Assembly: GCF_000341005.1 (NCBI RefSeq)
Contig: NZ_ANBD01000140.1
Span: 1-42,588, forward strand
Length of the DNA: 42,588 nucleotides
Direction: 5' to 3'
Source: Nocardiopsis alkaliphila YIM 80379
Lineage (GTDB): Bacteria > Actinomycetota > Actinomycetes > Streptosporangiales > Streptosporangiaceae
Both the position numbers and the translations under genes were made by a program. Positions 31,647 through 40,643 of the stretch are shown piece by piece. Under the pieces are notes generated by a model. It worked only from the letters and a program-made list of their open reading frames with translations, was not told where the DNA came from and made no database searches. Each line of letters opens with the position of its first letter. Positions within the stretch are counted from its first letter, which is position 1.

Positions 31647-31730
31647 ATGGAGGTGGCCGAAGCACAGGGCGGGCCGCAGACCGCACGTCCGTGCGAGGTG
31701 AACGACAAGATCAAGGACGCCCTGGAGTGA
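31647..31730 (+). CDS. Possible 27-residue peptide gene
   Basis: ATG 31647 has AAAGGG about 8 nt upstream and encodes a 27-residue peptide beginning MEVAEAQGGPQTARPCEV and ending DKIKDALE before TGA 31730. It could be a real small gene, or the last part of a decayed one. No family recognised. Confidence 0.25.
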   Translation: MEVAEAQGGPQTARPCEVNDKIKDALE

Positions 31731-32004
31731 GCCCTGTCGGGGACGCGGGCGGCATCGCGCCGATGGCACGGTGGCGCCCGCACGTGGGTTCTCAGACCCG
31801 GGAAGATCCCGTTCCTCGGGTCATCGCCCTGGATGGGGCCCCACCTCGGGTCTTCTCGCCGGGGCCGAGAAGGCACCGCCCATCCTGACACCCAGGAAGA
31901 CCCTGAACCGAAGAGGACGCGGATGGTTCTCCTCCTCCAGGGCCGTGTGTTCCCTCCCCGTTCCGACGTTAGGGTGGGCTCGGGGAAAGGGAGTGTGCGT
32001 AAAG

Positions 32005-32412
32005 ATGGTCGGCGCCCGACACATGCGCATCGGCGAGGTGGCCGAGCGCACCGGTCTGTCACTGCGGACCATCCGTTACTACGGGGAAGTCGGCCTCGTG
32101 GAGCCCTCGGCGCGCTCACGCGGAGGGTTTCGCCTCTACACCGAAGATGACGTGGATCGCCTCCAGTTGATCAAGCGGATGAAACCATTGGACTTCAGCC
32201 TGGAGCAGACCCGTGAACTCCTGGAGGCCTTGGACCGATTGGACGACCCCACGACGCCGACCGTCGAGCGTGAGGCCCTGACCAAGATGCTGGACGCCTT
32301 CGAGGAGTCCATCGCTTCGCGCTGTCAGACCCTGCGCAAACAGTTGGCCATGGCGGAGGAGTTCGGGGAACGCCTGCGGAGCAAGCGCTCCCACGGTTCC
32401 GCCGTCTCCTGA
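32005..32412 (+). CDS. MerR-family transcriptional regulator
   Basis: 135 residues. Canonical MerR DNA-binding domain HMRIGEVAERTGLSLRTIRY then YGEVGLVEPSARSRGGFRLY, followed by the dimerisation coiled coil (KPLDFSLEQTRELLEALDRL ... RCQTLRKQLAMAEEFGERL). A single cysteine in SRCQTL near the C-terminus is not a metal-site pattern, so it is probably not a metal sensor. ATG 32005 has AAAGGGAG upstream; ATG 32023 is the alternative. The SulP gene follows in the same direction after a palindromic promoter, which it probably controls. Confidence 0.88.
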   Translation: MVGARHMRIGEVAERTGLSLRTIRYYGEVGLVEPSARSRGGFRLYTEDDVDRLQLIKRMKPLDFSLEQTRELLEALDRLDDPTTPTVEREALTKMLDAFEESIASRCQTLRKQLAMAEEFGERLRSKRSHGSAVS

Positions 32413-32469
32413 ACATCGGGGGCGCGACCCTTGGTGATCGTTGTCTCAGTCAGACCACACCATCTCTAA

Positions 32470-32488
32470 CCTTACGTAAGGGTAGAGT
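32470..32488 (+). promoter_or_regulatory. MerR-type operator/promoter of the SulP gene
   Basis: CCTTACGTAAGG (32470-32481) is a perfect 12 bp palindrome of the CCTnA...TnAGG style used by MerR proteins, directly followed by TAGAGT (32483-32488) as a -10. MerR regulators bind between -35 and -10, which fits this layout. No strong -35 is visible, also normal for MerR-activated promoters. Confidence 0.6.
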
Positions 32489-32616
32489 TTCCCGCGTTGG
32501 CCTCCCGAGCCGTGCCGGTGGGCGTTCCCCTGAAACGCCCGGACTCCCGCGGGCCTGAGCCCGACACCTCTCACCACGATCTCCGCAGCCCTGGGTCCGG
32601 GCTGCCCGCACACCTG

Positions 32617-34116
32617 ATGAGCTCAATGAACCTGCCTGTGACACCGGTTCGCACCTTGCGGTCGAAGGTGCCTTCCGCCGCCCAGATCCGCACCGACGTC
32701 CTCGCCGGACTGGTCGTGGCCTTGGCGTTGATCCCCGAAGCGATCGCGTTCTCCCTCATCGCCGGGGTCGATCCCCGGGTAGGGCTGTACGCCTCGTTCA
32801 TCATGGCGGTATCCATCGCCTTTCTGGGTGGACGCCCCGCGATGATCTCCGCGGCGACGGGTGCCATGGCCCTGGTGGTCGCGCCGTTGTCGATCGAGTA
32901 CGGGCTCGACCACTTGATCGCCGCCACCCTGTTGGCCGGGCTCATCCAAATCGCCCTGGGCCTGGCCGGGGTGTCGAAGCTGATGCGGTTCGTACCACCC
33001 AGCGTGATGACCGGCTTCATCAACGCGCTGGCGATCCTCATCTTCCTCTCCCAGATGCCCTACCTGCTCGGCTTCGACGTCCCGGCCTACGTCATGGTCG
33101 CCATCGGGCTGGGGATCATCTTCGGGCTTCCGCGCCTGACGAAGACGGTGCCGGCTCCGCTGGTGGCGATCGTGGTGCTCACCATCGCCGCGATCACGAT
33201 GGGGCTCTCGACCCACACCGTCGGCGATGAGGGCGAACTGCCCGATTCCTTCCCGGTTCCGCTGCTTCCGGACGTTCCGATGTCCTGGGACACCCTGGCA
33301 CTCATCGCCCCGTACTCCCTCACGCTGGCGCTGGTGGGGCTGATGGAGTCCCTGCTGACCGCCAAGCTCGTGGACGACCGCACCGAGACCTCCTCCGACC
33401 ACGCCCGCGAGGCGCGGGGGCAAGGGATCTCCAACATCCTCGTCGGGCTCTTCGGCGGTATGGCGGGGTGCGCGATGATCGGCCAGACGATGATCAACGT
33501 CTCCTCCGGTGCTCGCACGCGGATCTCCACCTTCCTGGCGGGGCTGTTCCTGATGCTGTTGTGCGTGCTGCTCGGTGACATCGTCGGGTTGATCCCGATG
33601 GCGGCACTGGTGGCGGTGATGGTCTTCGTGTCCTTGGTGACCTTCGACTGGCACAGTCTGGCTCCGTCCACCCTCAGTCGTATGCCTTGGACCGAGACCC
33701 TGGTCATGGTGGTCACGGTGGTCGTGATCGTGTGGACCAGCAACCTGGCGCTGGGCGTGATCATCGGCGTGCTGGTGTCGATGGTGCTCTTCGCCCGTAA
33801 GGCCGCGATGCAGGCCGACGTCACCAGTGTCCTGGACCCCGAGGGCGGCACCCGGGTGTACTCGGTCAACGGAGAGGTCTTCTTCGCCTCCACCGGGGAC
33901 CTGGTCGACCGGTTCGACTACGCCGAGCAGGGGTTGAGCAGGGTCGTGGTGGACATGTCCGGAGCCCATGTGTGGGACTCCTCGGCCGTGGCCGCGTTGG
34001 ACCGGGTGAACGAGCACTTCCAGCGCCATGGCGTGGAGGTGGAGATCACCGGGCTGAACGAACCCAGCCGTCGGCTGCACGGGGAGCTCTCGGGGACCCT
34101 GACATCGGGGCACTAG
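32617..34116 (+). CDS. SulP-family anion transporter with STAS domain
   Basis: 499 residues from ATG 32617 (ATG 32626 possible). Membrane part: [35 protein letters not shown] is the SulP entry signature; [19 protein letters not shown] and [23 protein letters not shown] are further family blocks. About ten to twelve helices, then a C-terminal STAS domain (residues about 390-490: [39 protein letters not shown]). Substrate may be sulfate, bicarbonate or a dicarboxylate; the family does not decide this. Probably regulated by the MerR protein upstream. Confidence 0.92.
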   Translation: MSSMNLPVTPVRTLRSKVPSAAQIRTDVLAGLVVALALIPEAIAFSLIAGVDPRVGLYASFIMAVSIAFLGGRPAMISAATGAMALVVAPLSIEYGLDHLIAATLLAGLIQIALGLAGVSKLMRFVPPSVMTGFINALAILIFLSQMPYLLGFDVPAYVMVAIGLGIIFGLPRLTKTVPAPLVAIVVLTIAAITMGLSTHTVGDEGELPDSFPVPLLPDVPMSWDTLALIAPYSLTLALVGLMESLLTAKLVDDRTETSSDHAREARGQGISNILVGLFGGMAGCAMIGQTMINVSSGARTRISTFLAGLFLMLLCVLLGDIVGLIPMAALVAVMVFVSLVTFDWHSLAPSTLSRMPWTETLVMVVTVVVIVWTSNLALGVIIGVLVSMVLFARKAAMQADVTSVLDPEGGTRVYSVNGEVFFASTGDLVDRFDYAEQGLSRVVVDMSGAHVWDSSAVAALDRVNEHFQRHGVEVEITGLNEPSRRLHGELSGTLTSGH

Positions 34117-34133
34117 TTTTCCGCCGATGGATT

Positions 34134-34169
34134 CGAAGGCTCGTGCACGAGGGCGTGCACGGGCCTTCG
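34134..34169 (+). terminator. Rho-independent-like terminator after the SulP gene
   Basis: CGAAGGC-T-CGTGCAC (34134-34148) pairs with GTGCACG-G-GCCTTCG (34155-34169), a 14 bp stem with one internal mismatch, followed by GCCTTTTCG. It starts 17 nt beyond the stop codon. Confidence 0.85.
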
Positions 34170-34331
34170 GCCTTTTCGTGGCGAGTAGAACCGCCCGAGG
34201 GGCCGAGCATCGTGGAGGCCACACCGACAGCACCACCCGGACGATCCTCCCACGAATTCGACGAACAGCGCATATGCCTCTCATTGCGCGTCGTTCTGAT
34301 CGAACTTCCGTGTCAACGTTAGGGTGTGTAC

Positions 34332-34406
34332 GAGGTCTCTGGTAATCAGGTTCTTCTTGGTCGAGGACCCTTTATCGGAGACCTCTCTCATGTCCGATAT
34401 CGGACA
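34332..34406 (+). promoter_or_regulatory. Leader dyads upstream of the BCCT gene
   Basis: GAGGTCTC (34332-34339) and GAGACCTC (34378-34385) are perfect inverted repeats 38 nt apart. TGTCCGATATCGGACA (34391-34406) is a perfect 16 bp palindrome about 75 nt before the start codon, of a length and form used by TetR-type repressors. Confidence 0.55.
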
Positions 34407-34481
34407 CGTGGAACAACGCTCGGGCGGGGTAGGAGATCACATCCGACTTCGACACAGGCGCCAGTTCGAGGAGCCGTTCAC

Positions 34482-36323
34482 ATGCTGACCCGTTTGCACG
34501 ATCTCCTGAGGCTGAGGACCTCACCACCGATCTTCTTCGGTTCGGCCGCCGTGATCATCACGTTCGTGGTCATCACCATCGTCTTCACCGATCCGGTGGA
34601 CGCGGCCGTCACCATCGCCTCGGAGTGGCTGTACACCAACCTGGGCTGGTTCTACATTTTCGGCCTCACCTTGTTCTTGGTTTTTTTGATTTATACCGCT
34701 CTCGGCCGATTCGGGCGGGTGAAGTTGGGACCCGATGACGAACCACCCGAGCACTCCCGACCGGCTTGGTTCGCCATGCTCTTCGCCGCAGGTATCGGCA
34801 GCATCCTGATGTTCTGGGGCGTGGCCGAGCCCATCAGCCATTTCGGTGATCCCCCCAGAGGCCCCTCTCTAGGCGTGGAGGGGGAAACGGTGGATGCCGC
34901 CGCGGACGCGATGAACTTCACGTTCTACCACTTCACCCTGCACACCTGGGCGATCTTCACCCTGCCCGCATTGTGCTTCGCCTACTTCATCCACAAACGG
35001 AACCTGCCTCCGCGTGTCAGTTCGATCTTCCAGCCGCTTCTGGGAGAACGGATCCATGGGCCGATCGGCAGGTTCATCGACATCGTCTCCATCGTCGGTA
35101 CGGTCTTCGGTGTCGCGGTCTCCCTCGGCTTGGGGGCCCTCCAGATCAACAGCGGGATCAACCGCGTGCTCGGCGTCCCGGAGAGCGCCGTGTGGCAATT
35201 GGTCATCATCGGCGTCGTCGGCGGGGTCGCGATGATCTCCGTGGCGTTGGGTCTGGACCGTGGCATCAAGGTCCTGTCCAACGTGAACATCTGGATAGCC
35301 GTGGGCATGTTGGCCTTCATCCTGTTGACGGGTTCCACGCTCTTCGTGCTCCGGGGCACCATCGAGTCCCTGGGCAGTTACCTGGTGAACCTGCCGGAGT
35401 TGGCCCTGTGGAACGACACGTTCACCGACAGTGGTTGGCAGTCCGACTGGACGGTGTTCTACTGGGCCTGGACGATCAGTTGGTCACCGTTCGTGGGGAT
35501 CTTCATCTCCCGGATCTCCAAGGGACGCACCATCCGTCAGTTCATCTCCGGAGTACTTCTCATTCCGGCCGGTTTCTCGGTGTTGTGGTTCGGCGTCTTC
35601 GGGTTCTCCGCCTTCGACATCGAACTCAATCGTGATGGTGACCTGGTCGAGAACGTCGTGGAGCAGGGGGACATCCCTGGGGCTTTGTTCGCCTTCTTGG
35701 AGCACTATCCGGGAACCGCCATCGTCTCGGTGATCGCCATCCTCTTGGTGGTGGTCTTCTTCATCACCTCGGTGGACTCCGCGGCCTTGGTGACCGACAC
35801 GATGGCCAATGGCCACGAGGACTTCAACCCGTTGGGGCAGCGCATCTTCTGGGCCATCGCCATCGCCGTGGTGACCGCCACCCTGCTGGTGTTCTCCGGT
35901 ACCGGCGGCCTGGCGGCGCTCGAGAAGATCATCGTTCTCGTCGGCCTGCCGTTCTTCGTGATGGGGTACTTCCAGATGTACGCGCTGAACCGAGCCTTGC
36001 GGGAAGACGCCGGAGAACTGCCACCCATGCGGACACGCAACTGGAAGAAGGTCTTGCCTCCGGAAGAGTACGAACGTCGTCAGGACGAGGACGAGCACGA
36101 CACCTCGGAGACGGTCGTCGAGCCCGAAGCCATCGATGAACCACCCGTGTTGCGCGACCCCTACGTCAAGCAGATCCGGTCGACTGGTACACCCGGCACA
36201 CTGCCGGCCCGAACCGGTTCGATGAAGCGCCCCAGCCGCAAGCCGAAGCGGACACCGTATTCCAAGCCCCAGGACCAGTCCGAAGACCAGGACGGGAAGG
36301 ACGAGGGGAAGGACTCCCAGTAG
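34482..36323 (+). CDS. BCCT-family betaine/carnitine/choline-type transporter
   Basis: 613 residues, twelve membrane helices. ILMFWGVAEPISHFGDPP is the sodium-site/entry motif and FYWAWTISWSPFVGIFISRI then SKGRTIRQF is the family signature (tryptophan cage for quaternary amines). A cytoplasmic C-terminal tail of about 90 residues (from about 520) is highly charged and proline-rich, ending in basic then acidic repeats (SRKPKRTPYSKPQ, QSEDQDGKDEGKDSQ); in relatives such tails sense osmotic stress. Likely imports glycine betaine or a related osmolyte. ATG 34482 follows GAGGAG with 8 nt spacing; longer in-frame extension is not protein-like. Confidence 0.92.
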   Translation: MLTRLHDLLRLRTSPPIFFGSAAVIITFVVITIVFTDPVDAAVTIASEWLYTNLGWFYIFGLTLFLVFLIYTALGRFGRVKLGPDDEPPEHSRPAWFAMLFAAGIGSILMFWGVAEPISHFGDPPRGPSLGVEGETVDAAADAMNFTFYHFTLHTWAIFTLPALCFAYFIHKRNLPPRVSSIFQPLLGERIHGPIGRFIDIVSIVGTVFGVAVSLGLGALQINSGINRVLGVPESAVWQLVIIGVVGGVAMISVALGLDRGIKVLSNVNIWIAVGMLAFILLTGSTLFVLRGTIESLGSYLVNLPELALWNDTFTDSGWQSDWTVFYWAWTISWSPFVGIFISRISKGRTIRQFISGVLLIPAGFSVLWFGVFGFSAFDIELNRDGDLVENVVEQGDIPGALFAFLEHYPGTAIVSVIAILLVVVFFITSVDSAALVTDTMANGHEDFNPLGQRIFWAIAIAVVTATLLVFSGTGGLAALEKIIVLVGLPFFVMGYFQMYALNRALREDAGELPPMRTRNWKKVLPPEEYERRQDEDEHDTSETVVEPEAIDEPPVLRDPYVKQIRSTGTPGTLPARTGSMKRPSRKPKRTPYSKPQDQSEDQDGKDEGKDSQ

Positions 36324-36418
36324 AGGAGGAATCCCGAAGGTCACGTTCGCGGCCCTGTCACCACCGAGGCACCTCGCCCGGTGCCGGCAGGGCCGGAAGA
36401 ACGGACGGCGCGGCACCG

Positions 36419-36443
36419 TGGGGAGTGCGCTCACCACTCCCCA
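36419..36443. terminator. Hairpin terminator between BCCT and MarR genes
   Basis: TGGGGAGTG (36419-36427) pairs perfectly with CACTCCCCA (36435-36443), loop 7 nt, about 95 nt beyond the BCCT stop. It can act for both convergent genes. The remaining sequence to 36624 shows nothing recognisable. Confidence 0.65.
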
Positions 36444-36624
36444 TAAGTGAGGGCTACGTCCCTTCCCGGTAGTACTTCGTTGACTCGTCCTCCCCTCCGA
36501 GCCACCGGTGGGTGGGCAGAGCGTGGGGTGAGCGTCTCAGGTGGCCTGGTACCCGTACTGGTCCGGTGGGTATCGAGGTGATCCCTTCCCCTCTCCAGCC
36601 GAGGCCGGCCAGGTCCCTGAGCCA

Positions 36625-37065
36625 TCAACCGCGCTGGTGGTGAGCGAGTAGTTCACTCAGTAAACACACCAGGGTGTCCCGGCTTTCAGCGGTCAGCGGT
36701 TCCAGGAGCGACTCCTGTGCCTTGTCGAGGACGCGGTCGAGTCGCCCTAACTGCTGCTCTCCGGCCTTGGTGAGGGAGACGAGGTTGCGCCTGCGGTCGC
36801 CGGGGTCGGTCGTGCGCTCGACACAGCCCTGCTCGGCGAGTTCGTTGATCGCAGCCACGACATCACTGCGATCCATGTTTGAGCGTCGGCCGAGGTCGGC
36901 CTGACTCGCGGTGCCGAACTCGTCGAGTGAGGACAGGATCCGGTAGTGGTAGCCGCGTGCGTTCGCTTCAGCGAAGGCGTCGGACGCCAGCCGATGGGCG
37001 TGGACCGACAACTGAGTGATCAGCCAACTGGGTTTACCGACCAAGCGTGCGGGAGTTTGCTCCAT
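36625..37065 (-). CDS. MarR-family transcriptional repressor
   Basis: 146 residues from ATG 37065 (MEQTPARLVGK); ATG 37080 is also in frame but lies against the operator. Winged helix: HYRILSSLDEFGTASQADLG, RRSNMDRSDVVAAINELAEQ, wing DPGDRRRNLVSLT, then C-terminal dimerisation helices. Length is normal. It diverges from the SnoaL-like gene and two GTTGG-N5-CCAAC sites lie across the shared promoter, so it probably represses both. Confidence 0.92.
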   Translation of the reverse strand: MEQTPARLVGKPSWLITQLSVHAHRLASDAFAEANARGYHYRILSSLDEFGTASQADLGRRSNMDRSDVVAAINELAEQGCVERTTDPGDRRRNLVSLTKAGEQQLGRLDRVLDKAQESLLEPLTAESRDTLVCLLSELLAHHQRG

Positions 37066-37080
37066 CAAGCCAAGATACAT

Positions 37081-37124
37081 CGTTGGCAGGGCCAACGAAC
37101 CTGTGTATAGTTGGCGTCACCAAC
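37081..37124. promoter_or_regulatory. Double MarR operator on the SnoaL-like gene promoter
   Basis: CGTTGG-CAGGG-CCAACG (37081-37097) and GTTGG-CGTCA-CCAAC (37110-37124) share the same arms and 5 bp spacer. The plus-strand promoter has TTGGCA (37083-37088), 17 bp, TATAGT (37106-37111), so site 1 covers the -35 and site 2 touches the -10. Confidence 0.8.
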
Positions 37125-37152
37125 GTTAGTGGATCCAACGGAAGAGGACTCC

Positions 37153-37566
37153 ATGCCCGACGAGCCACTGATCACCGACCGCCTCGCCATCGCCGACCTG
37201 TTCACTCGCTTCGCGCTCGTACTCGATGAGCAACGCTGGGACGACCTCGCCACCATCTTCCACGACGACGTGGCGCTGCATTCGCCGCGCGGAGGCCGGT
37301 TACGCGGTATCCAAGAGCTCGCCGACTTCCTACGAAGATCCGAGGTCGAAGGGGAGGGCACTCAGCACACGCACTCCGACCTGCTGGTGGACCTCAACGG
37401 CGACCAGGCTGCCGTTACGGCGAATTCGATTGCGTACTACTTCCGTGAGGGACAGTCACCACATCGAATCGGCGGCCTGCGCTTGACAAGCACCGCGGCA
37501 CGCACGCGAACGGGCTGGCGCATCACCGAACACGAGGTCCGACCGCTCTGGATCCGTGAGGCCTAG
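37153..37566 (+). CDS. SnoaL/NTF2-like small protein
   Basis: 137 residues from ATG 37153 with GAAGAGGA upstream. RLAIADLFTRFALVLDEQRW then DDLATIFHDDVALHSPRGGR and ITEHEVRPLWIREA are the cone-shaped alpha+beta barrel pattern of the SnoaL-like_4 group. Such proteins bind or isomerise small aromatic or polyketide-like ligands. The stop codon TAG is part of the CTAG flanking the IS481-family element that follows, so insertion occurred exactly at the gene's end and left the protein intact. Confidence 0.85.
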   Translation: MPDEPLITDRLAIADLFTRFALVLDEQRWDDLATIFHDDVALHSPRGGRLRGIQELADFLRRSEVEGEGTQHTHSDLLVDLNGDQAAVTANSIAYYFREGQSPHRIGGLRLTSTAARTRTGWRITEHEVRPLWIREA

Positions 37567-38268
37567 ATGTGATGTCCCGGCACGTTGGTGACAAACGAAA
37601 CGCCGCAGCGGGTGCTGGACACAGGTGAGGGCCTTCTGGTTCCGGTGTGGATCGCGAAGTCTGCACCGATGCCCAGGAGGCCCTCATGGTCCACCGTAAC
37701 GCCCCACTCACCCCGACCGGACGACTGCGCCTGGCCCGCTGCGTGGTCGAGCACGGATGGACTCTGCGCCAGGCCGCCGAACGCTTCCAGGTCGCCCACA
37801 CCACCGCCAAACGGTGGGCCGATCGCTACCGCACCCACGGCCCCGCCGGCATGGACGACCACTCCCGCCTGGCCTACTCGGAGATCCTGACCGATGACAA
37901 AGCCGCGACCTGCGCGGGATTCCTGCGTCGGGCCCATGCCTGGTTCGCCGCCAACGGCGTCACTGTCCAACGAGTGTTGACCGACAACGCCTGGGCCTAC
38001 ACCAAGACCACCTGGCGACGAACCTGCGCCGAGCTCGACATCGCTGCCCGGTGGACCCGGCACTGGCGCCCCAGACCAACGGCCAGGTCGAACGATTCCA
38101 CCGCACGCTGGCCACCGAGTGGGCCTACGCTCGCCTCTACTCCTGCGAGGCCGAGCGCCAAGCCGCTTATCCCGACTTCTTGGGCTGGTACAACTACCAT
38201 CGGCCCCACACCGGGATCGGAGGGCAAGTCCCAGCAGCCCGTGTCACCAACCTCACCGAACAGCACAT
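37567..38268 (+). mobile_element. Internally deleted IS481-family insertion sequence
   Basis: 702 bp. Left end ATGTGATGTCCCGGCACGTT (37567 on) and the reverse complement of the right end (ATGTGCTGTTCGGTGAGGTT, from 38268 inwards) are imperfect terminal inverted repeats, both continuing with GGTGACA. The element is flanked by CTAG at 37563-37566 and 38269-38272, in line with the NCTAGN target preference known for IS481. Autonomous relatives are roughly 1.0-1.1 kb, so about 350 bp has been lost. Confidence 0.8.
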
Positions 38269-38272
38269 CTAG
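37686..38272 (+). pseudogene. IS481-family transposase, deleted and frameshifted
   Basis: ATG 37686 opens MVHRNAPLTPTGRLRLARCV, then helix-turn-helix WTLRQAAERFQVAHTTAKRW. After HGPAGM (about 37852) the frame jumps straight to DDHSRLAYSEILTDDKAATC, skipping about 120 residues including the first catalytic Asp of the DDE triad. The second Asp is in RVLTDNAWAY. A one-base loss near 38070 then shifts the frame; the end (QTNGQVERFHRTLATEWAYA to RVTNLTEQHI) continues in another frame to TAG 38272, whose TAG comes from the flanking CTAG. The element cannot transpose by itself. Confidence 0.88.
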
Positions 38273-38444
38273 TGCCGTGGCGGTTGGGTCGTCCTGTGAA
38301 TCGTTCAGTCTCTGAACCTGGATCCGTCGCGAGCGTGATCGCCCTGACGCTCGCAGATGGCAAGACCTGTTACCGCGCTCCAACGGTCACCGGCTCGGCA
38401 TCTGGTGAGCACGGGACCCGACATCACCTCCCCTGCCGGTCGGG

Positions 38445-38652
38445 GTGTGCGCCAACAGCTTCAGAGGACCTGAGTGTTCGACGGTGGAACACACGGCCCT
38501 CGACTGCGCCGAACCGGGTCACCGGGTGGCCCGAGCACGCCAACGCACAGGTCTGGCCCAGGCCGACCTGGCTAGATCCATCAGTGTGTACGGGTCCGTT
38601 CCGACCAAGAGGGAAAACGAAGTCGTCATTCGACGGTACTGGAGCCGCCCAG
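38445..38652 (+). pseudogene. Possible XRE helix-turn-helix fragment
   Basis: Within 38505-38600 the frame reads EPGHRVARARQRTGLAQADL then ARSISVYGSV, a recognisable start of a Cro/C1 helix-turn-helix, but the recognition helix decays into unrelated sequence and there is no start with a ribosome site. The preceding 38273-38444 shows nothing I recognise. Confidence 0.35.
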
Positions 38653-39441
38653 GTGGCTGAAGCACCAAGCGGGCGGATCGAGTGGTTCATCGAGGGCGCC
38701 CCACCCGTGGTCGTCTCCCATCGCAACGTCACCGACCCGGGCGGACCCAGCCCGCGCATCGCCCCCGACCCTTCCGATGGCTCCCCCGCCCCCGAGAACA
38801 CGTTCCCGGAAAGGGACGGTCACCTCCCCCGTCCCACGATTGTGGCGATCCTGCTCGAAGCGGTCTTCTATCCAGCCCTCGTCCTCTTGGGCGGATGGGC
38901 CTCCTTCCTGGTCACCACCTTCCTCGTGATGATGTTCAGGGTTCACTACCTGTGGTTCCCCTTGGTCTTCGGTGCCCCTCTGTTGGGTCTTTTTCGCCTG
39001 GCCACTCTGGTCCTTCACCTCCACCTGAGATCATCGGGATTCCCACGTCATGGGACAGCGACGGCGCTGATGGTGTGCGCTCTGTTGGCGGGGTCGGCCC
39101 ACGTCTGGGCGGCGGGAACGCCGGGCTTGGGCAGCGACCCCGTCAGAACCATCGCCACCGTCACCGTCTACACACTGGTCGTCGCCTTCGCGCTGATCCT
39201 GCATTGGTCGGACGAACCAAGGCTCCGACCACGCTGGAAGATCCTCGCGATGGCGGGCGCGGTGGCGCCGGCGTGTGTCATCGCTTGGGCCGGCACGAAG
39301 ATCTCCTACGAGCGAGAGCTGGACCGGCGGGTGCGAGAACACGTCGGTTACGACCAGATGAGCCCTGTGGACCAAGAGATACTCAGGCAGCGATACGAAC
39401 GCGAAGAAGAACCGAGGTCGGGACCCGGCCGGGGAGACTGA
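38653..39441 (+). CDS. Membrane protein of unknown function
   Basis: 262 residues from GTG 38653 with GGAG about 8 nt upstream. Residues 1-60 are polar and proline-rich. Hydrophobic segments lie near 61-80 (ILLEAVFYPALVLLGGWASF), 85-115 (LVMMFRVHYLWFPLVFGAPL), 130-150 (TALMVCALLAGSAHVWAA), 160-180 (TIATVTVYTLVVAFALI) and 195-215 (ILAMAGAVAPACVIAWA). The C-terminal 45 residues are highly charged (YERELDRRVREHVGY ... ILRQRYEREEEPRS), probably cytoplasmic. No family recognised. Longer in-frame extension upstream crosses the IS element and is rejected. Confidence 0.65.
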   Translation: MAEAPSGRIEWFIEGAPPVVVSHRNVTDPGGPSPRIAPDPSDGSPAPENTFPERDGHLPRPTIVAILLEAVFYPALVLLGGWASFLVTTFLVMMFRVHYLWFPLVFGAPLLGLFRLATLVLHLHLRSSGFPRHGTATALMVCALLAGSAHVWAAGTPGLGSDPVRTIATVTVYTLVVAFALILHWSDEPRLRPRWKILAMAGAVAPACVIAWAGTKISYERELDRRVREHVGYDQMSPVDQEILRQRYEREEEPRSGPGRGD

Positions 39442-39646
39442 AGCCCTTCTGCGGGCCCTCTCCAGCGGGGGCCGACCCATCGTGGTGCCCAAGGACCCGC
39501 CCACCGCCTCACCACGGGCCGGCTCGAACCCGACCGTCGGGGCGCCTTGGGGTAGACCCCCGCTCCGCGCCCACCAGGGGTGATGCGTACAGTCGATTCG
39601 GTACACCCGTTTTCCCGAATACGCACTTCGACGGGAGAGTGGACGG

Positions 39647-40639
39647 ATGTTCTCCCGTCTGACCCGGTCCCTGGACCCCTTCCTACTCCTGCTGGTCTTG
39701 GTGCCCATCATCGCGACGCTGATGCCGGCTCGTGGGATGGCGGCGGAGGTTCTCGATCACCTCACCGTCGTGGCGATCTTCCTACTCTTCTTCCTCCACG
39801 GGGCCAAGCTCTCCCCCACCGAAACCCGCCGTGGGTTCTCTCGGTGGCGCTTCCAACTCCTCGTCCTGAGCTGTACCTTCGTCGTCTTCCCACTACTGGG
39901 ACTGGCGATCGTCGCGCTACCGGCCTCGGTGCTGAACCCGGTGATGGCGACCGGTTTCCTCTTCCTGTGCATCCTGCCGTCGACCGTGCAGTCCTCGATC
40001 GCCTTCACCTCGATCGCGCGTGGCAACGTGGCCCTGGCCGTGAGTTCGGCGTCCATCTCCAACGTGCTCGGTGTGGCCCTCACCCCCATGCTCGCCGCGA
40101 TCCTGTTGGGATCGACCGTAAAGATCACCCCGGAGTCCCTACTCGGGATCTTCGGCCAGCTCGTGGTCCCCTTCATCGCCGGCCAACTTCTGCACAAGAG
40201 GATCGGCCCCTGGTTGAAGGAGCACAAGCGGGTCGTGTCGTTCGTCGACCAGGGCTCGGTGCTGCTCGTGGTCTACGCGGCGTTCAGCATCGGGGTGGCG
40301 CAAGGGCTCTGGGAGGTCGTTGCGCCCTCACAACTGCTCGTGGTCGTCCTGGTCTCGTGCGTGCTCCTGGCGATCGTGCTCACCCTCTTCGCCGGCCTCG
40401 GCCGATCGATGCGCCTGGAGCGGGCCGACCGTGTCGTGCTGATGTTCTGCGGGTCGAAGAAGAGCCAGGTGAGCGGGCTTCCCATGGCCATCCTGCTGTT
40501 CCCCTCCGAACAGGTCGGAATGTACGTGCTCCCCCTGATGATCTTCCACCTGATCCAACTCCTGGTGTGCGGGGTGATCGCCCGCCGACTCGCCCGAACG
40601 GCGGAGCCCGTGTCCTCTGCTCAGGGCACCGGCGGGTAG
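39647..40639 (+). CDS. SBF-like (bile acid:sodium symporter superfamily) transporter
   Basis: 330 residues, ten membrane helices. DPFLLLLVLVPIIATLMPAR, IFLLFFLHGAKLSP, GFLFLCILPSTVQSSIAFTS and FCGSKKSQVSGLPMAILLFP are the SBF-like (YfeH/Rch1-type) signatures; the last two are the crossed-helix sodium-site motifs. Substrate is unknown. Start ATG 39647 follows GGGAGAG. The intergenic region before it (39442-39646) shows only a possible promoter. Confidence 0.88.
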   Translation: MFSRLTRSLDPFLLLLVLVPIIATLMPARGMAAEVLDHLTVVAIFLLFFLHGAKLSPTETRRGFSRWRFQLLVLSCTFVVFPLLGLAIVALPASVLNPVMATGFLFLCILPSTVQSSIAFTSIARGNVALAVSSASISNVLGVALTPMLAAILLGSTVKITPESLLGIFGQLVVPFIAGQLLHKRIGPWLKEHKRVVSFVDQGSVLLVVYAAFSIGVAQGLWEVVAPSQLLVVVLVSCVLLAIVLTLFAGLGRSMRLERADRVVLMFCGSKKSQVSGLPMAILLFPSEQVGMYVLPLMIFHLIQLLVCGVIARRLARTAEPVSSAQGTGG

Positions 40640-40643
40640 CACA

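Noticed and set aside
32623-34284. 553-codon minus-strand frame opposite the SulP gene
   Set aside because: Low-complexity His/Asp/Arg mirror of a membrane protein; no ribosome site or motif.
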